Source: Chloroflexota bacterium
GTDB taxonomy: Bacteria; Chloroflexota; Anaerolineae; Promineifilales; Promineifilaceae
Length of the DNA stretch: 61,893 bases
Reading direction: 5' to 3'
Assembly (NCBI GenBank): GCA_013112725.1
Contig: JABFFZ010000025.1
Coordinates: forward strand, 1-61,893
Shown here: positions 33,635-41,976 of the stretch, in pieces
Layout of the letters: each line of letters starts with the position of its first letter
Numbering within the stretch: the stretch's first letter is position 1
Made by a program: the position numbers and the translations under genes
The notes under the pieces: model-generated
The model's database searches: none
Told to the model about the DNA's origin: nothing
Seen by the model: only the letters and a program-made list of their open reading frames with translations

Positions 33635-33780
33635 AGCTTGTAATCCGTGATGCGTGAGCTGAGTGGCGGCTGAGTAAGTTGATGCAGTGGGAGATCCCCT
33701 TTTGAGAATAAATCAGGCAAAAAGCCAGGTTTGGGCCGCTTTGAACGATTTTCACAAAGATGAGACCATGAATCAGTAAA

Positions 33781-34776
33781 CTATGCTGCGGCGGGCAGGG
33801 CGGATTCGTAGGCGGTGATGATGCGGTCCATGAGGGCATCGATCTCGGTGTTGACGACCTGCCGCGCCGGGTCGGCGTCGTACCAGGCCATGATTTCGCG
33901 CGCGCCCTGGGCGAAGGGGATGGTGGCGGCAAAGCCGGGCACGAGGCGCTTGATTTTGCTGTTGTCGAAGATCATGCTGTGTGTTTTGTCGCCCAGCAGG
34001 CTGTCGCCCCACTTGCTGTTGAAGCGGGCAATGAAGTCAGAGGGGATATGGACGATTTGGGCTTCCACGCCGGCCGCCTGGGCCACCAATTCCACAATCT
34101 GGTTCCAGGTGAGCAGTTCATCTGAGGTGATGTGGTAGGTTTCGCCGATGGCGTGGTTGTTGCCCAGCAGTCCCACAAAGCCTTTGGCAAAGTCGCGGTG
34201 GTGGGTCATTGTCCACAGGGATGTGCCATCGCCATGCACAATCACTTTTTTGCCCTGGCGCATGCGGTGGACGTTGGTGTAGCCGCCGTGCATGGGCAGC
34301 AAGGTCTGGTCGTAGGTGTGCGACGGCCGTACCACCGTCATCGGAAAACCATCCTCCCGGTACGCCCGCAGCAGCCGCTCCTCGCAGGCGATCTTGTGGC
34401 GGGAGTAGGCCCAGTAGGGGTTATGCAGTGGTGTGCTTTCGGTGACGGGCAGGTTAACCGGCGGTGTCTGGTAGGCGGAGGCAGAACTGATGAAGATGTA
34501 TTGGCTTGTACGGCCGTGAAACAAACTCAGGTCAGTTTCAATATGCTCTGGCGTAAAGGCGATCCATTCCACCACCACGTCAAACTGGTGGTCGCCCAAT
34601 GCCTGTAAAGCGGAGGCCCGGTCCCGTATGTCACCCTGTAAAACCGTTGCGCCGGGGGGCGACGGCCGTTGACTCTGCCCCCGGTTCAACAAATACAACG
34701 CCATGCCCTGCTCCACTGCCAATGGCGCACACGCCGAACTGATAATGCCTGTCCCACCGATAAATAAAACTTTCAT
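33781..34776 (-). CDS. NAD-dependent epimerase/dehydratase (extended SDR)
   Basis: A 331-residue extended SDR protein. VLFIGGTGIISSACAPLA (3-20) is an atypical Rossmann loop, and YSRHK with the upstream SSASAYQ gives the catalytic Tyr-Lys and Ser. It probably acts on a nucleotide sugar or related metabolite; several such proteins resemble the chloroplast RNA-binding-protein/CSP41 branch of SDRs. The neighbours (a P-loop kinase-like gene and a PBP) give no strong context. A hairpin at 34800-34854 lies upstream of its start. Substrate unknown. Confidence 0.82.
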   Translation of the reverse strand: MKVLFIGGTGIISSACAPLAVEQGMALYLLNRGQSQRPSPPGATVLQGDIRDRASALQALGDHQFDVVVEWIAFTPEHIETDLSLFHGRTSQYIFISSASAYQTPPVNLPVTESTPLHNPYWAYSRHKIACEERLLRAYREDGFPMTVVRPSHTYDQTLLPMHGGYTNVHRMRQGKKVIVHGDGTSLWTMTHHRDFAKGFVGLLGNNHAIGETYHITSDELLTWNQIVELVAQAAGVEAQIVHIPSDFIARFNSKWGDSLLGDKTHSMIFDNSKIKRLVPGFAATIPFAQGAREIMAWYDADPARQVVNTEIDALMDRIITAYESALPAAA

Positions 34777-34799
34777 GGTCTACTCCTTTAAGAACAATC

Positions 34800-34854
34800 C
34801 ACAGATTTCACGAATTACGCAGATTTTATCTGTGAAATCGGCGTAATCTGTGGC
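34800..34854. repeat. Imperfect palindrome (CACAGATTTCAC / GTAATCTGTGG)
   Basis: CCACAGATTTCACGAATTACG folds on TCTGTGAAATCGGCGTAATC with several mismatches. Related in wording to the hairpin at 10131. Confidence 0.6.
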
Positions 34855-34866
34855 TAAATGCCTTCA

Positions 34867-35550
34867 TTATAAAATTCCCAATGTCTGGGCAACCTTCGTG
34901 GCAAATTCGTCTACGGAATCAGTGTCGCTTCTCCAGTACACGGGAATGTTGTTTTCCTGACATTCGCGCCGGATGGTGTGGGTGATACGGCCGTCAAATT
35001 CCAAAAATTTACGCCATGCTTCATCTGGATTGGGTAACTGATAGATGAAATCCTTCATCGCCCGGTGCTCTTCGGTCGCTTGCCAGATGTCGGCGCTTGT
35101 TTGTGCTGGTATGGCCAGGCCAACCATCTGCTGTGGTGCGATGACCTGCGCAATGAGAGCGGGGTTACAGATGCCACCATCAATTAAGAGGCTGGTATTG
35201 GGGTCGGCGGCGAGCAAATCTTCGGCTAACAAGTCCAGATCTTCAGGCAGCGCCGCTTGATTGAAGGCATGGAACTCTTCCCAGGACAGCGCCAGCAGCC
35301 AGGCCAGACCATTGGGCGATGTGGCCCAGGCGGTGTTGACGGGGTGACGTTCGGGTGTGAAACGGCCGTGATAAGCACCGTAGATATGGGCATCCATGTC
35401 ATAGACGGGCATGGCAAATCGGGCGGAAAGTGCCTGGCAAATGGTCGTCTTGCCGGAACCGGCGCCGCCAACCAGCCAAAACAGCCGCTTAAACCGGGAT
35501 AAAACGGCGCGAGATTGTGTTAACAAATTATGGTTGACAGTGAATTGCAT
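34867..35550 (-). CDS. P-loop NTPase, small-molecule kinase-like
   Basis: A 227-residue protein with a Walker A at LVGGAGSGKTTICQALS (26-42) close to the N-terminus, followed by YDMDAHIYG. This is the pattern of small-molecule and nucleotide kinases or AAA-like ATPases. NTSLLIDGGICNPALIAQ resembles a Walker B/lid region. I cannot name the substrate. The frame is open to 35703, but the first 51 codons look non-coding; MQFTVNHNLLTQ at 35550 is chosen although no clear ribosome binding site is present. It could equally be an orphan uridine/cytidylate-kinase-like protein. Confidence 0.65.
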   Translation of the reverse strand: MQFTVNHNLLTQSRAVLSRFKRLFWLVGGAGSGKTTICQALSARFAMPVYDMDAHIYGAYHGRFTPERHPVNTAWATSPNGLAWLLALSWEEFHAFNQAALPEDLDLLAEDLLAADPNTSLLIDGGICNPALIAQVIAPQQMVGLAIPAQTSADIWQATEEHRAMKDFIYQLPNPDEAWRKFLEFDGRITHTIRRECQENNIPVYWRSDTDSVDEFATKVAQTLGIL

Positions 35551-35733
35551 TTGAAAATGCCCTTTTACAACGCTCCGGCGATGCTGGCCATGAAAATAAC
35601 GCCGCTGGCAAAAGTATAAAGAGAGAAGGGTTGCCGGGCAACCAGGCCGGGTATGAGGAACTTTTGTTGACAAGTAGTACCGGGGCAAGGGGCTGTACGG
35701 CATTGGTCAATCAAAATGGTTCTGGCACTACCT

Positions 35734-36576
35734 TCACAATGTGATCAACACCAGAGCGGCCAGAGCCAGCAAGACGCCCAACCATTGCAATCGCGTGAGC
35801 CTCTCCTGCAATATCACCCGTGCCAGCAAGACGGTTGACCCCGGATAAAGCGAGGCCAACACTGCGGCAATATCCAACCGCCCCAGGCGCGCTGCCAGCG
35901 CAAAAAAGGCGTTGCCCAGGGCATCCAGCACCCCGGCCAGGGCAATCAGCGGCAGTTGGTGGGGCAACGGCCGTACCCATTCCCCCCGGCTCAGCACCCA
36001 CAGGCTCAACAGCGTCACCGATACGGTGCGCGCCGTCGCCAGCGGCCAAAAGAGCGAACCCGGCTCCACACGGTCAATGAAGATAAAAAAGAGAGCAAAA
36101 CCTGTCCCGGCGACCAGAGCATACCCCAATTCCTGGCGGGGCACGGCCGTGCGCCAACCCATGCCTGACAACAACCAGACAGCCAACAGCGCCAATCCAA
36201 AACCCATTAATTGGGTAATCTGTGGTAGCCCCTCGATAAACAGGCTAACGAGAACGGGGATCGCTGCCGAAATGACGGCGGCTAGAGGCGCGACCACACC
36301 CATACGGCCGTTGGCCAACCCACTGTACAGCGCCAACAGACCGACCACTCCGGCCATGCCTGCCAGCATCCCCATCAACAGAGAGGCCGGCGTGGGCAGC
36401 GCCTCCCGAAACAACAGCGCCAACAAAACCAGAAAAATGCCACCCACAATTTGTGAAACGACGACAACGCCGGTCACGGCCGTGCGTTTGGTCGCCACCC
36501 CACCGCTAAAATCACCTGCCCCCCAGGTCACGGCCGAAGCCAGCCCCCAAAACACCACCATCACTTCAGGATTCAC
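35734..36576 (-). CDS. EamA/DMT-superfamily transporter
   Basis: A 280-residue integral membrane protein with about ten segments in two EamA halves (about 6-140 and 150-280), for example WGLASAVTWGAGDFSGG and LLALYSGLANGRMGVVAPL. The likely start is GTG 36576 (NPEVMVVFWG), supported by AGGAG eight bases upstream; the frame is open further, to a TTG at 36603. A transporter or metabolite exporter of unknown substrate. It diverges from nudC across a 209-bp spacer that contains an 18-bp tandem repeat. Confidence 0.82.
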   Translation of the reverse strand: MNPEVMVVFWGLASAVTWGAGDFSGGVATKRTAVTGVVVVSQIVGGIFLVLLALLFREALPTPASLLMGMLAGMAGVVGLLALYSGLANGRMGVVAPLAAVISAAIPVLVSLFIEGLPQITQLMGFGLALLAVWLLSGMGWRTAVPRQELGYALVAGTGFALFFIFIDRVEPGSLFWPLATARTVSVTLLSLWVLSRGEWVRPLPHQLPLIALAGVLDALGNAFFALAARLGRLDIAAVLASLYPGSTVLLARVILQERLTRLQWLGVLLALAALVLITL

Positions 36577-36632
36577 TATGTCCACTCCTATGAGGATAAT
36601 CAAAGATTTCGCAGTTGACGCCGATTATTCAT

Positions 36633-36668
36633 TTGCGCAATCAGTGTCGTTTGCGCAATCGGTGTCGT
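36633..36668. repeat. 18-bp tandem duplication between divergent genes
   Basis: TTGCGCAATCAGTGTCGT (36633-36650) and TTGCGCAATCGGTGTCGT (36651-36668) differ by one base. They lie between the divergent DMT and nudC genes, so could be operator half-sites. Confidence 0.7.
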
Positions 36669-36785
36669 ATGCGTTTAAGCAGGGAGATGGATGATACGTA
36701 GAAATGGTGAGGGGGCAACTGGCTGAAGGGGTACGGCCGTTTTCGTTTATGTTACAATTCGCCACCTTTATTTCGTGGAGGATGC

Positions 36786-37625
36786 ATGGAACTATTCGTC
36801 TCGCTCGTTACCCCCCCGGAAGAACCGCCGGCGACAGCCCGTTGGTTTATTTTGTCTGGCTTTCAACTATTGGTGGTGGTGGACGGCCGTCAGGCCACCT
36901 GGCCCCTGCTCGCTTCACCGGCTGACCTGGGCCTTACGCCGCTGCGCCAGCATTACCTGGGCTATATGCCCGGCGATGCGCCGCTGCATTGTTATGCCGT
37001 CGAGGTAGCCGCCGAGACGTTGCCACCGCCGGATATGGCGTTTGAGGGGTTGCGGGCTTTGTACGGCCGTATGCCCGACGAGCAACTTTGGCTGGGTGGG
37101 CGGGCGCTGCAAATCCTGGATTGGGACCGCACCAGTCTTTATTGTGGCCGCTGTGGTGTGTTTAATGCGGTGCAGCCGCACGAACGGGCCAAAAAGTGCC
37201 CGGCTTGCGGCCTGGTCACGTACCCGCGCATCTCCCCGGCGGTGATTATGCGGGTGACACGCCAGGGGCCAACGGGGCGCGAGATTTTGCTGGCGCGGGG
37301 GGCGCGCCATCCCGCCGGTTTTTACAGCGTGCTGGCCGGTTTTGTGGAGCCAGGAGAAACGTTGGAAACGGCCGTCCGCCGCGAAATCCGCGAGGAAGTG
37401 GGGTTGGAAGTGCAAAACGTCACGTATTTTGGCAGCCAACCCTGGCCCTTCCCCAACTCGTTGATGATTGCTTACACCGCCGAATATGCCAGCGGCGACA
37501 TTACGCCGGAAGCGGGCGAGATTGAAGACGCCCGCTGGTTTACGGCCGATAATCTACCCGGCATTCCCCCAGCCATGAGCATTTCGCGGCGGTTGATTGA
37601 TGATTTTGTCCAAACCACCAGGTAG
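36786..37625 (+). CDS. nudC: NAD(+) diphosphatase, Nudix family
   Basis: A 279-residue Nudix hydrolase that cleaves NAD(H) to NMN(H) and AMP and can remove NAD caps from RNA. The zinc ribbon has C120, C123, C138 and C141. The Nudix box lies at about 185-207 (GFVEPGETLETAVRRE, then IREEVGLE), followed by the NudC-specific SQPWPFPNS. GGAGG precedes the start. The N-terminal domain (1-115) is the usual divergent one. A bidirectional-looking hairpin terminates it against the convergent gene. Confidence 0.93.
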   Translation: MELFVSLVTPPEEPPATARWFILSGFQLLVVVDGRQATWPLLASPADLGLTPLRQHYLGYMPGDAPLHCYAVEVAAETLPPPDMAFEGLRALYGRMPDEQLWLGGRALQILDWDRTSLYCGRCGVFNAVQPHERAKKCPACGLVTYPRISPAVIMRVTRQGPTGREILLARGARHPAGFYSVLAGFVEPGETLETAVRREIREEVGLEVQNVTYFGSQPWPFPNSLMIAYTAEYASGDITPEAGEIEDARWFTADNLPGIPPAMSISRRLIDDFVQTTR

Positions 37626-37656
37626 GCGCTGCGCCACGGCGCCTTCCTGGTGGTTT
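37612..37656. terminator. Bidirectional terminator between nudC and the metalloprotease gene
   Basis: AAACCACCAGG (37612-37622) pairs with CCTGGTGGTTT (37646-37656), with an inner GGCGC/GCGCC stem. It overlaps the ends of both convergent genes and has A/T-rich flanks on each side. Confidence 0.75.
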
Positions 37657-39412
37657 ATGGCAGCACGGCCGTCAATACCACCTTACTGCCCGTGTTCCCC
37701 AAAATAATCTCAAACAGGCCGTTTTCACTGGCGGGCAAGGTGGTGGCGTCTACGGTAAATGTGCCGTCGGTGACGTCTATGCCCAGAGCCGTCCAATTTT
37801 GGCCGCCATCCGGTGAGAGGCGAACAACAGCAGGGGTGTTTACCAATCCCCAGGTGAGGGTGATACGGTTGCCTTGGCGCACGGCCGTAGCCGTTTGTGG
37901 CCCAAAAGCAGCGGGGTTGCTAAGGCTGCGGCTGGCGACAACCTCATTGCCATGCATCAGGCGCAGGGTGGCGGCGGCTGTGGTGGGCAGGGGCAGCACA
38001 GCCGTCAGTTCCCGCGCTGATACCTCTTCTTCCTCTGCTTCTCGCAGCTGCATGGGGTGGCTGACCAATATATTGCCGTTTTCATCCAGCAGTTCCACCC
38101 GGTAATCGCTGCCGCCGTCCGCCGCGGGGTAGCTGGCGAAGGCGTAGCTGGGAGCCAGCGTTACCGCGCCATCGGCGCTGAGACTCGCAGAAACGATCAG
38201 GCTGTCTACGGCCATGTCGTTCATCGCTGCAAAGCCGTTAGCCTGCTGGTCGTTATAGATGCCGATGTAGGTGTAATCAGAAATCCAGGCCGGTTCACAG
38301 TAGCTCATGATGTCTACGGCCGTAGCCGGCGACCAGAACACTCCATTGGGAATATCCAGCCCATACTCGCCAATGGAAGCGCCGGGATAGGGATAGTTGG
38401 GATCGGTTTGCCCAGAGACGCCACAGGGGGCGTGGCGGCGACCCATGTTATGGCCGATCTCATGCGCCGCCAGTTTGCCTGTTTCATCCGCAGGCCAAAA
38501 CCCCATTAAATTCAGTCCCACCGATTCCCGGCCACCAATCCAACCAATCCCGGCAATACCCGAAAAGAACCATCGGGTTGACCCATTGCTGATGGGCACA
38601 AAGGCATAATAGACGACCGGTGTATTCAGGGAATAACCATCAAACAACTTCAGTTCACGCATTCGATTCAACAACCCGGTTTGTAAATCATTGACCCAGG
38701 AGTTGCTGTCTTGCAGATTGCCGGTGAAATTGTAGGGGCTGCGTATAGCAATCTCGACGTTGCCGACCGGGTAGGCGCGCATCAGCCAATCGCTGATGTA
38801 ATCTACACTTTGCGCCGGATAAAAACCGGGGGCAGTGGGGCCGGTGTGGGTATAATTGATGGGTACCAGGCGTACTTGCAGGTCAGGTACTGTGTTGAAG
38901 TTTATGGTCTGGCTGATGGTGTTGTTGTTTTCGTTAGCTTCGGGAACGGTGTTGTCCGGATCTATGGTGGCTGTCAGGTTGACGTTGCCGGAGAGCCAGC
39001 CGGCGGGCAGTTGAAAATTGACGGAGCTGTTGAAATTATCACGGGTGGCGTCTATGGGGATGGTGGTGGGCGCTGAGTTCATCTGGCCGATGGTGCTGCC
39101 GTTGCGCACGGCCGTAAGCCGCACCACCACGTTATTGATTGGCCCTCCCACGGGCGCTTCGGCAAAAACGCGCACAACGGTATTACGATTGGCTACCAGG
39201 GGCACACTGTTATCTGCCCGCTGGATGGCCTGGGTAATTTCCACACCGGTGACGGTCAGGTCTTTGCTAACCGGTTTGGTAACAAGGGGCAGATAGATAG
39301 CGTAATCACTGCCAGCAAATAGACGGTGGTTGCGCCCCGTCTGGCTGATAAACAGTGAGACCAGTAGAAGCACGGCCGTTAATCCCATAAATAATTTCAT
39401 TCTGACATTCAT
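37655..39412 (-). CDS. Secreted CARDB-domain metalloprotease (metzincin-like)
   Basis: A 585-residue exported protein. Signal peptide about 5-24 (LFMGLTAVLLLVSLFI). A CARDB adhesion-type beta domain (about 50-170) precedes a protease domain with the extended zinc motif HEIGHNMGRRH (H317, H321, H327), followed by a possible Met-turn (DIMSYCEPAW). The C-terminal 170 residues are beta-rich and include a fibronectin-like part. AGGAAG serves as ribosome binding site. It probably degrades extracellular protein or cell-surface polymer. Closest broad class: reprolysin/archaemetzincin-like secreted proteases of Chloroflexota (inference). Confidence 0.82.
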   Translation of the reverse strand: MNVRMKLFMGLTAVLLLVSLFISQTGRNHRLFAGSDYAIYLPLVTKPVSKDLTVTGVEITQAIQRADNSVPLVANRNTVVRVFAEAPVGGPINNVVVRLTAVRNGSTIGQMNSAPTTIPIDATRDNFNSSVNFQLPAGWLSGNVNLTATIDPDNTVPEANENNNTISQTINFNTVPDLQVRLVPINYTHTGPTAPGFYPAQSVDYISDWLMRAYPVGNVEIAIRSPYNFTGNLQDSNSWVNDLQTGLLNRMRELKLFDGYSLNTPVVYYAFVPISNGSTRWFFSGIAGIGWIGGRESVGLNLMGFWPADETGKLAAHEIGHNMGRRHAPCGVSGQTDPNYPYPGASIGEYGLDIPNGVFWSPATAVDIMSYCEPAWISDYTYIGIYNDQQANGFAAMNDMAVDSLIVSASLSADGAVTLAPSYAFASYPAADGGSDYRVELLDENGNILVSHPMQLREAEEEEVSARELTAVLPLPTTAAATLRLMHGNEVVASRSLSNPAAFGPQTATAVRQGNRITLTWGLVNTPAVVRLSPDGGQNWTALGIDVTDGTFTVDATTLPASENGLFEIILGNTGSKVVLTAVLP

Positions 39413-39429
39413 GTAATTCTTCCTCTGAA

Positions 39430-39478
39430 AATAGTGGCTGGTGACTGGTTGTTAGTGGCTTGTACCAGCCACCAGCAT
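39430..39478. repeat. 7-bp array (AGTGGCT/GGTGACT), foldback
   Basis: AGTGGCTGGTGACTGGTTGT and so on, followed by ACCAGCCACCAGCATCAC: heptamers that overlap the DUF58 stop codon. Confidence 0.7.
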
Positions 39479-40365
39479 CACTTCACCACCCCTTTCTCCC
39501 GCAGCGTTTGCACCACCAGTTTTTCCCAGGGCAGGCTGGTGGTGACGGGAATGTAGTGCAGGTGACGATGGGCGCAGTGGGCGGCAATTTCCGTTTGCCA
39601 GGCGTGCAGCCGCTCCTGGTAGAGCGCCAGGGTCGGCGCGTCCAGCGTGATTTCGGCATCTTGCCCGGTTTCCACGTCCACCAGTTTCAAATCGCCGCTG
39701 AGCGGTGGCGCCACTTCGTCGGGGCTGAGCAGGTGGATGAGGCCAATTTCGTAGCCCCGTGACTGAATGGCGTTCAGCCCTTCTTTGTAGCCGTTGGGAG
39801 AGAGCATGTCACTGAGCAGAAAGAGCAGGCCAGGGCGACGGCCGTACAACGCATAATTCCTTAATGACAGATTCACATCTGTTACCCCACCCGCTTCACA
39901 ACTCTCTAAAAACTGGAACAGCCGCAGCGAATTACCCTGCCCCCGAAATGGCCCCCACGCGCGGTCGCCCTGGCTGCTCAGCAGCGTCACAGTGAGCAAA
40001 TCGCCGGTTGCCAGGGCGATGTGTCCCAACGCCCCTGCCAGTTTGAGGGCGTACCGCAGTTTGTTTTCGTCATCATCCGTATTCGGCCAATTCATGCTGG
40101 CGCTGGCATCTACCAACAAGTGGACGGCCAGGTCTTCTTCTTCTTCGAGCAGCTTGATAAACGGCCGTTCCAGCCGCGCATACACATTCCAATCCAGCCG
40201 CCGCAAATCATCCCCCTTGGTGTAGTTGCGGTAATCGGCAAACTCAATAGACGTGCCCCGCTTTTTGCTGCGCCGGTCGCCCTTCATTACCCCCACGCGC
40301 ACATGGTCGGCAATGAGGGTTAGCTGTTCCAGTTTGCGCAGGGTGGTTTCGTCAAAGAGAGGCAT
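39478..40365 (-). CDS. DUF58 domain protein (vWA-like, Bat-type cluster)
   Basis: A 295-residue protein with the DUF58 hallmark FADYRNYTKGDDLRRLDWN (42-60), followed by a von Willebrand A fold with DASAS (D86, S88, S90), the MIDAS metal motif. DUF58 proteins work with MoxR AAA ATPases in assembling or regulating envelope complexes. A MoxR gene lies at 41977-42966 on the same strand, separated by DUF4058 and Uma2 genes. No membrane segment is present, so it is cytoplasmic. The terminal codons merge with a 7-bp repeat. Confidence 0.88.
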   Translation of the reverse strand: MPLFDETTLRKLEQLTLIADHVRVGVMKGDRRSKKRGTSIEFADYRNYTKGDDLRRLDWNVYARLERPFIKLLEEEEDLAVHLLVDASASMNWPNTDDDENKLRYALKLAGALGHIALATGDLLTVTLLSSQGDRAWGPFRGQGNSLRLFQFLESCEAGGVTDVNLSLRNYALYGRRPGLLFLLSDMLSPNGYKEGLNAIQSRGYEIGLIHLLSPDEVAPPLSGDLKLVDVETGQDAEITLDAPTLALYQERLHAWQTEIAAHCAHRHLHYIPVTTSLPWEKLVVQTLREKGVVK

Positions 40366-40370
40366 GGGGA

Positions 40371-40438
40371 GATTAGAGATTAGAGATTGGAGATTGGGAG
40401 ATTGGTCAGTCTCTCAATCTCCTAATCTCCCAATCTCC
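40371..40438. repeat. 7-bp array (GAGATTA/AATCTCC), foldback
   Basis: GAGATTAGAGATTAGAGATTG is followed by CAATCTCCTAATCTCCCAATC. It supplies the stop region of the DUF4058 gene. Confidence 0.8.
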
Positions 40439-41190
40439 TTTTGCAACAACTCGGCAGCCCACACGGCCGTTTTGCCTTCCAGTGGAATCTCCGGCGGCTG
40501 GCGGTAATCTACCGACAGGTCAAAGCCCAACTCATCGTACATCGTGGTCAACGCCAGTTGTAGATCAAGTGAGACATCCGGGTCGTCAGGTAATAAGGGA
40601 ACAGGCACGGTGGGCAGCGGTTCATCCAGTTGCACAGGCCAGACATCGAGATACGGCCGTTTCTCCACCCGGCTCAGAAAGACAAAATAAGGTGCGTCTG
40701 GCAGCGGGTCACGCATGGGCACACGCCGCCCCATGCTCAGTAAATCTATCTCCAATAAATGGGTCTCACTGGCTAGGACCAGTTCTCGTTTTTCCAGGTA
40801 TTGCCGGTAGCCTTCGCCGCGTTTGTTTGTAGGCGAGATGATTTCGATGGCTGTCACCAATGCGCCATCCACCACATGTCTAATTTCAATGGTCACGTGG
40901 GGCACTTTGGCAGGCATGAATGTAGCCAGTCGTAACGGCCGTTCACTTGCAGTTTCCACCTGATACATGGCCTTAGCCTCTGCTACGCCTACATCTGGGT
41001 AGATATTTGCGCGGGAAAGCTCTAAATCGTTAGAAACCTCGACCACAAAGCGTTCCGCCAGGCGCACAATGTACTTAGGGCGAACTTTTGGCGCCAGTTG
41101 TCGGGCAATTTGCGCACTCAAACTATGATGGACACTTGTCCATTCATAACTTTCCAGATACGGGTCCATTCCCGGAAACGGCGATGGCAT
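40414..41190 (-). CDS. DUF4058 family protein
   Basis: A 258-residue protein starting MPSPFPGMDPYLES, the diagnostic start of DUF4058, a family abundant in cyanobacteria and Chloroflexota and of unknown function. Conserved segments include WTSVHHSLSAQIARQLAP and EIISPTNKRGEGYRQYLEKR; the latter resembles the E-x-K portion of PD-(D/E)xK nuclease folds. A TTG at 41199 is an alternative start. The last residues (LLQKEIGRLGD) are encoded by 7-bp repeat. It lies next to a Uma2 gene, another PD-(D/E)xK-like family often found with it. Confidence 0.82.
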   Translation of the reverse strand: MPSPFPGMDPYLESYEWTSVHHSLSAQIARQLAPKVRPKYIVRLAERFVVEVSNDLELSRANIYPDVGVAEAKAMYQVETASERPLRLATFMPAKVPHVTIEIRHVVDGALVTAIEIISPTNKRGEGYRQYLEKRELVLASETHLLEIDLLSMGRRVPMRDPLPDAPYFVFLSRVEKRPYLDVWPVQLDEPLPTVPVPLLPDDPDVSLDLQLALTTMYDELGFDLSVDYRQPPEIPLEGKTAVWAAELLQKEIGRLGD

Positions 41191-41208
41191 CTTTTTCAAT
41201 CTCTCAAT

Positions 41209-41820
41209 CTACAAACAGATTTTGCCGACTTGCACTGTGAACTCTGGTAGCACTTCCGAAAACGCTTCTTCATCGGCCGTAAAATGACCCAATGGCGCAT
41301 AAGCCTGCCCGCGCAAGACAAACACATCAATCACTCGCGCTGTGCCATCCACAATCCAATACTCTTTAACACCAGCCTGGGCATAAGCGTGGAATTTCGT
41401 GTCCTTATCGTGTTGTGGGTTACCAGGGGATAATATTTCCATTATTAGCGCAGGGGTTCCCTCAATGTTTGTCTCTTTTATGGTGTCTAGTTTATCCTGG
41501 CTAATAACCAGGATGTCTGGCTGAACAGGTTGGCCCACCCCTGGTAGCAGAAGGTCAATGGGGGCATGGTAGAGTTTGCCGGATTGATGTTCATTCAAAT
41601 AAGCATAAAGCAAGACAATCAAACTAATAATGATCTCCTGATGTTTAGGACGTGGTGCAGGCGATATGTATAAATTCCCTCCTATGACTTCATAGCGCAT
41701 GTGGTCGTCTGGCAGATGCAGGTAATCAGCATACGTCCACTTGCCCTGTGGAGGTGGATACCAGCGATCTGTTTGTTTTTTTGTTCGCACCCTGGTCGGG
41801 GTCAATTCTTGCACAGCCAT
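41209..41820 (-). CDS. Uma2 family (DUF820) PD-(D/E)xK nuclease-like protein
   Basis: A 203-residue Uma2/DUF820 protein. The family core is visible: YEVIGGNLYISPAPRPKHQE, VQPDILVIS (metal-binding Asp), ALIMEILSPGN (Glu), and DTKFHAYAQAGVKEYWIVD (Lys). Members are very numerous in Chloroflexota and cyanobacteria and are thought to be nuclease-fold proteins, possibly connected with mobile or repetitive DNA, but the function is unknown. The start ATG at 41820 is clear. Confidence 0.88.
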   Translation of the reverse strand: MAVQELTPTRVRTKKQTDRWYPPPQGKWTYADYLHLPDDHMRYEVIGGNLYISPAPRPKHQEIIISLIVLLYAYLNEHQSGKLYHAPIDLLLPGVGQPVQPDILVISQDKLDTIKETNIEGTPALIMEILSPGNPQHDKDTKFHAYAQAGVKEYWIVDGTARVIDVFVLRGQAYAPLGHFTADEEAFSEVLPEFTVQVGKICL

Positions 41821-41871
41821 GTTAATTCCCTTACCTTTACTTAGTAAGCGTCTAAAAATTACTTCCCATTG

Positions 41872-41920
41872 CGGAGTAGCGGCTTTAGCCGGTAGCGTTA
41901 CGGCTAAAGCCGCTACTCCG
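41872..41920. repeat. REP-like hairpin with CGGCTTTAGCCG core
   Basis: A perfect 20-bp inverted repeat (41872-41891, CGGAGTAGCGGCTTTAGCCG, with 41901-41920). The core matches the REP elements beside the RAYT remnant at 316-435. Confidence 0.8.
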
Positions 41921-41943
41921 GGAACTTTATTTCTGGACCATTA

Positions 41944-41975
41944 CTTAGTCCGATTACCGATTACCGATTACGAAT
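41944..41975. repeat. 7-bp array (CGATTAC)
   Basis: CCGATTACCGATTACCGATTACG: four tandem heptamers between the Uma2 and MoxR genes. Confidence 0.7.
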
Positions 41976-41976
41976 C

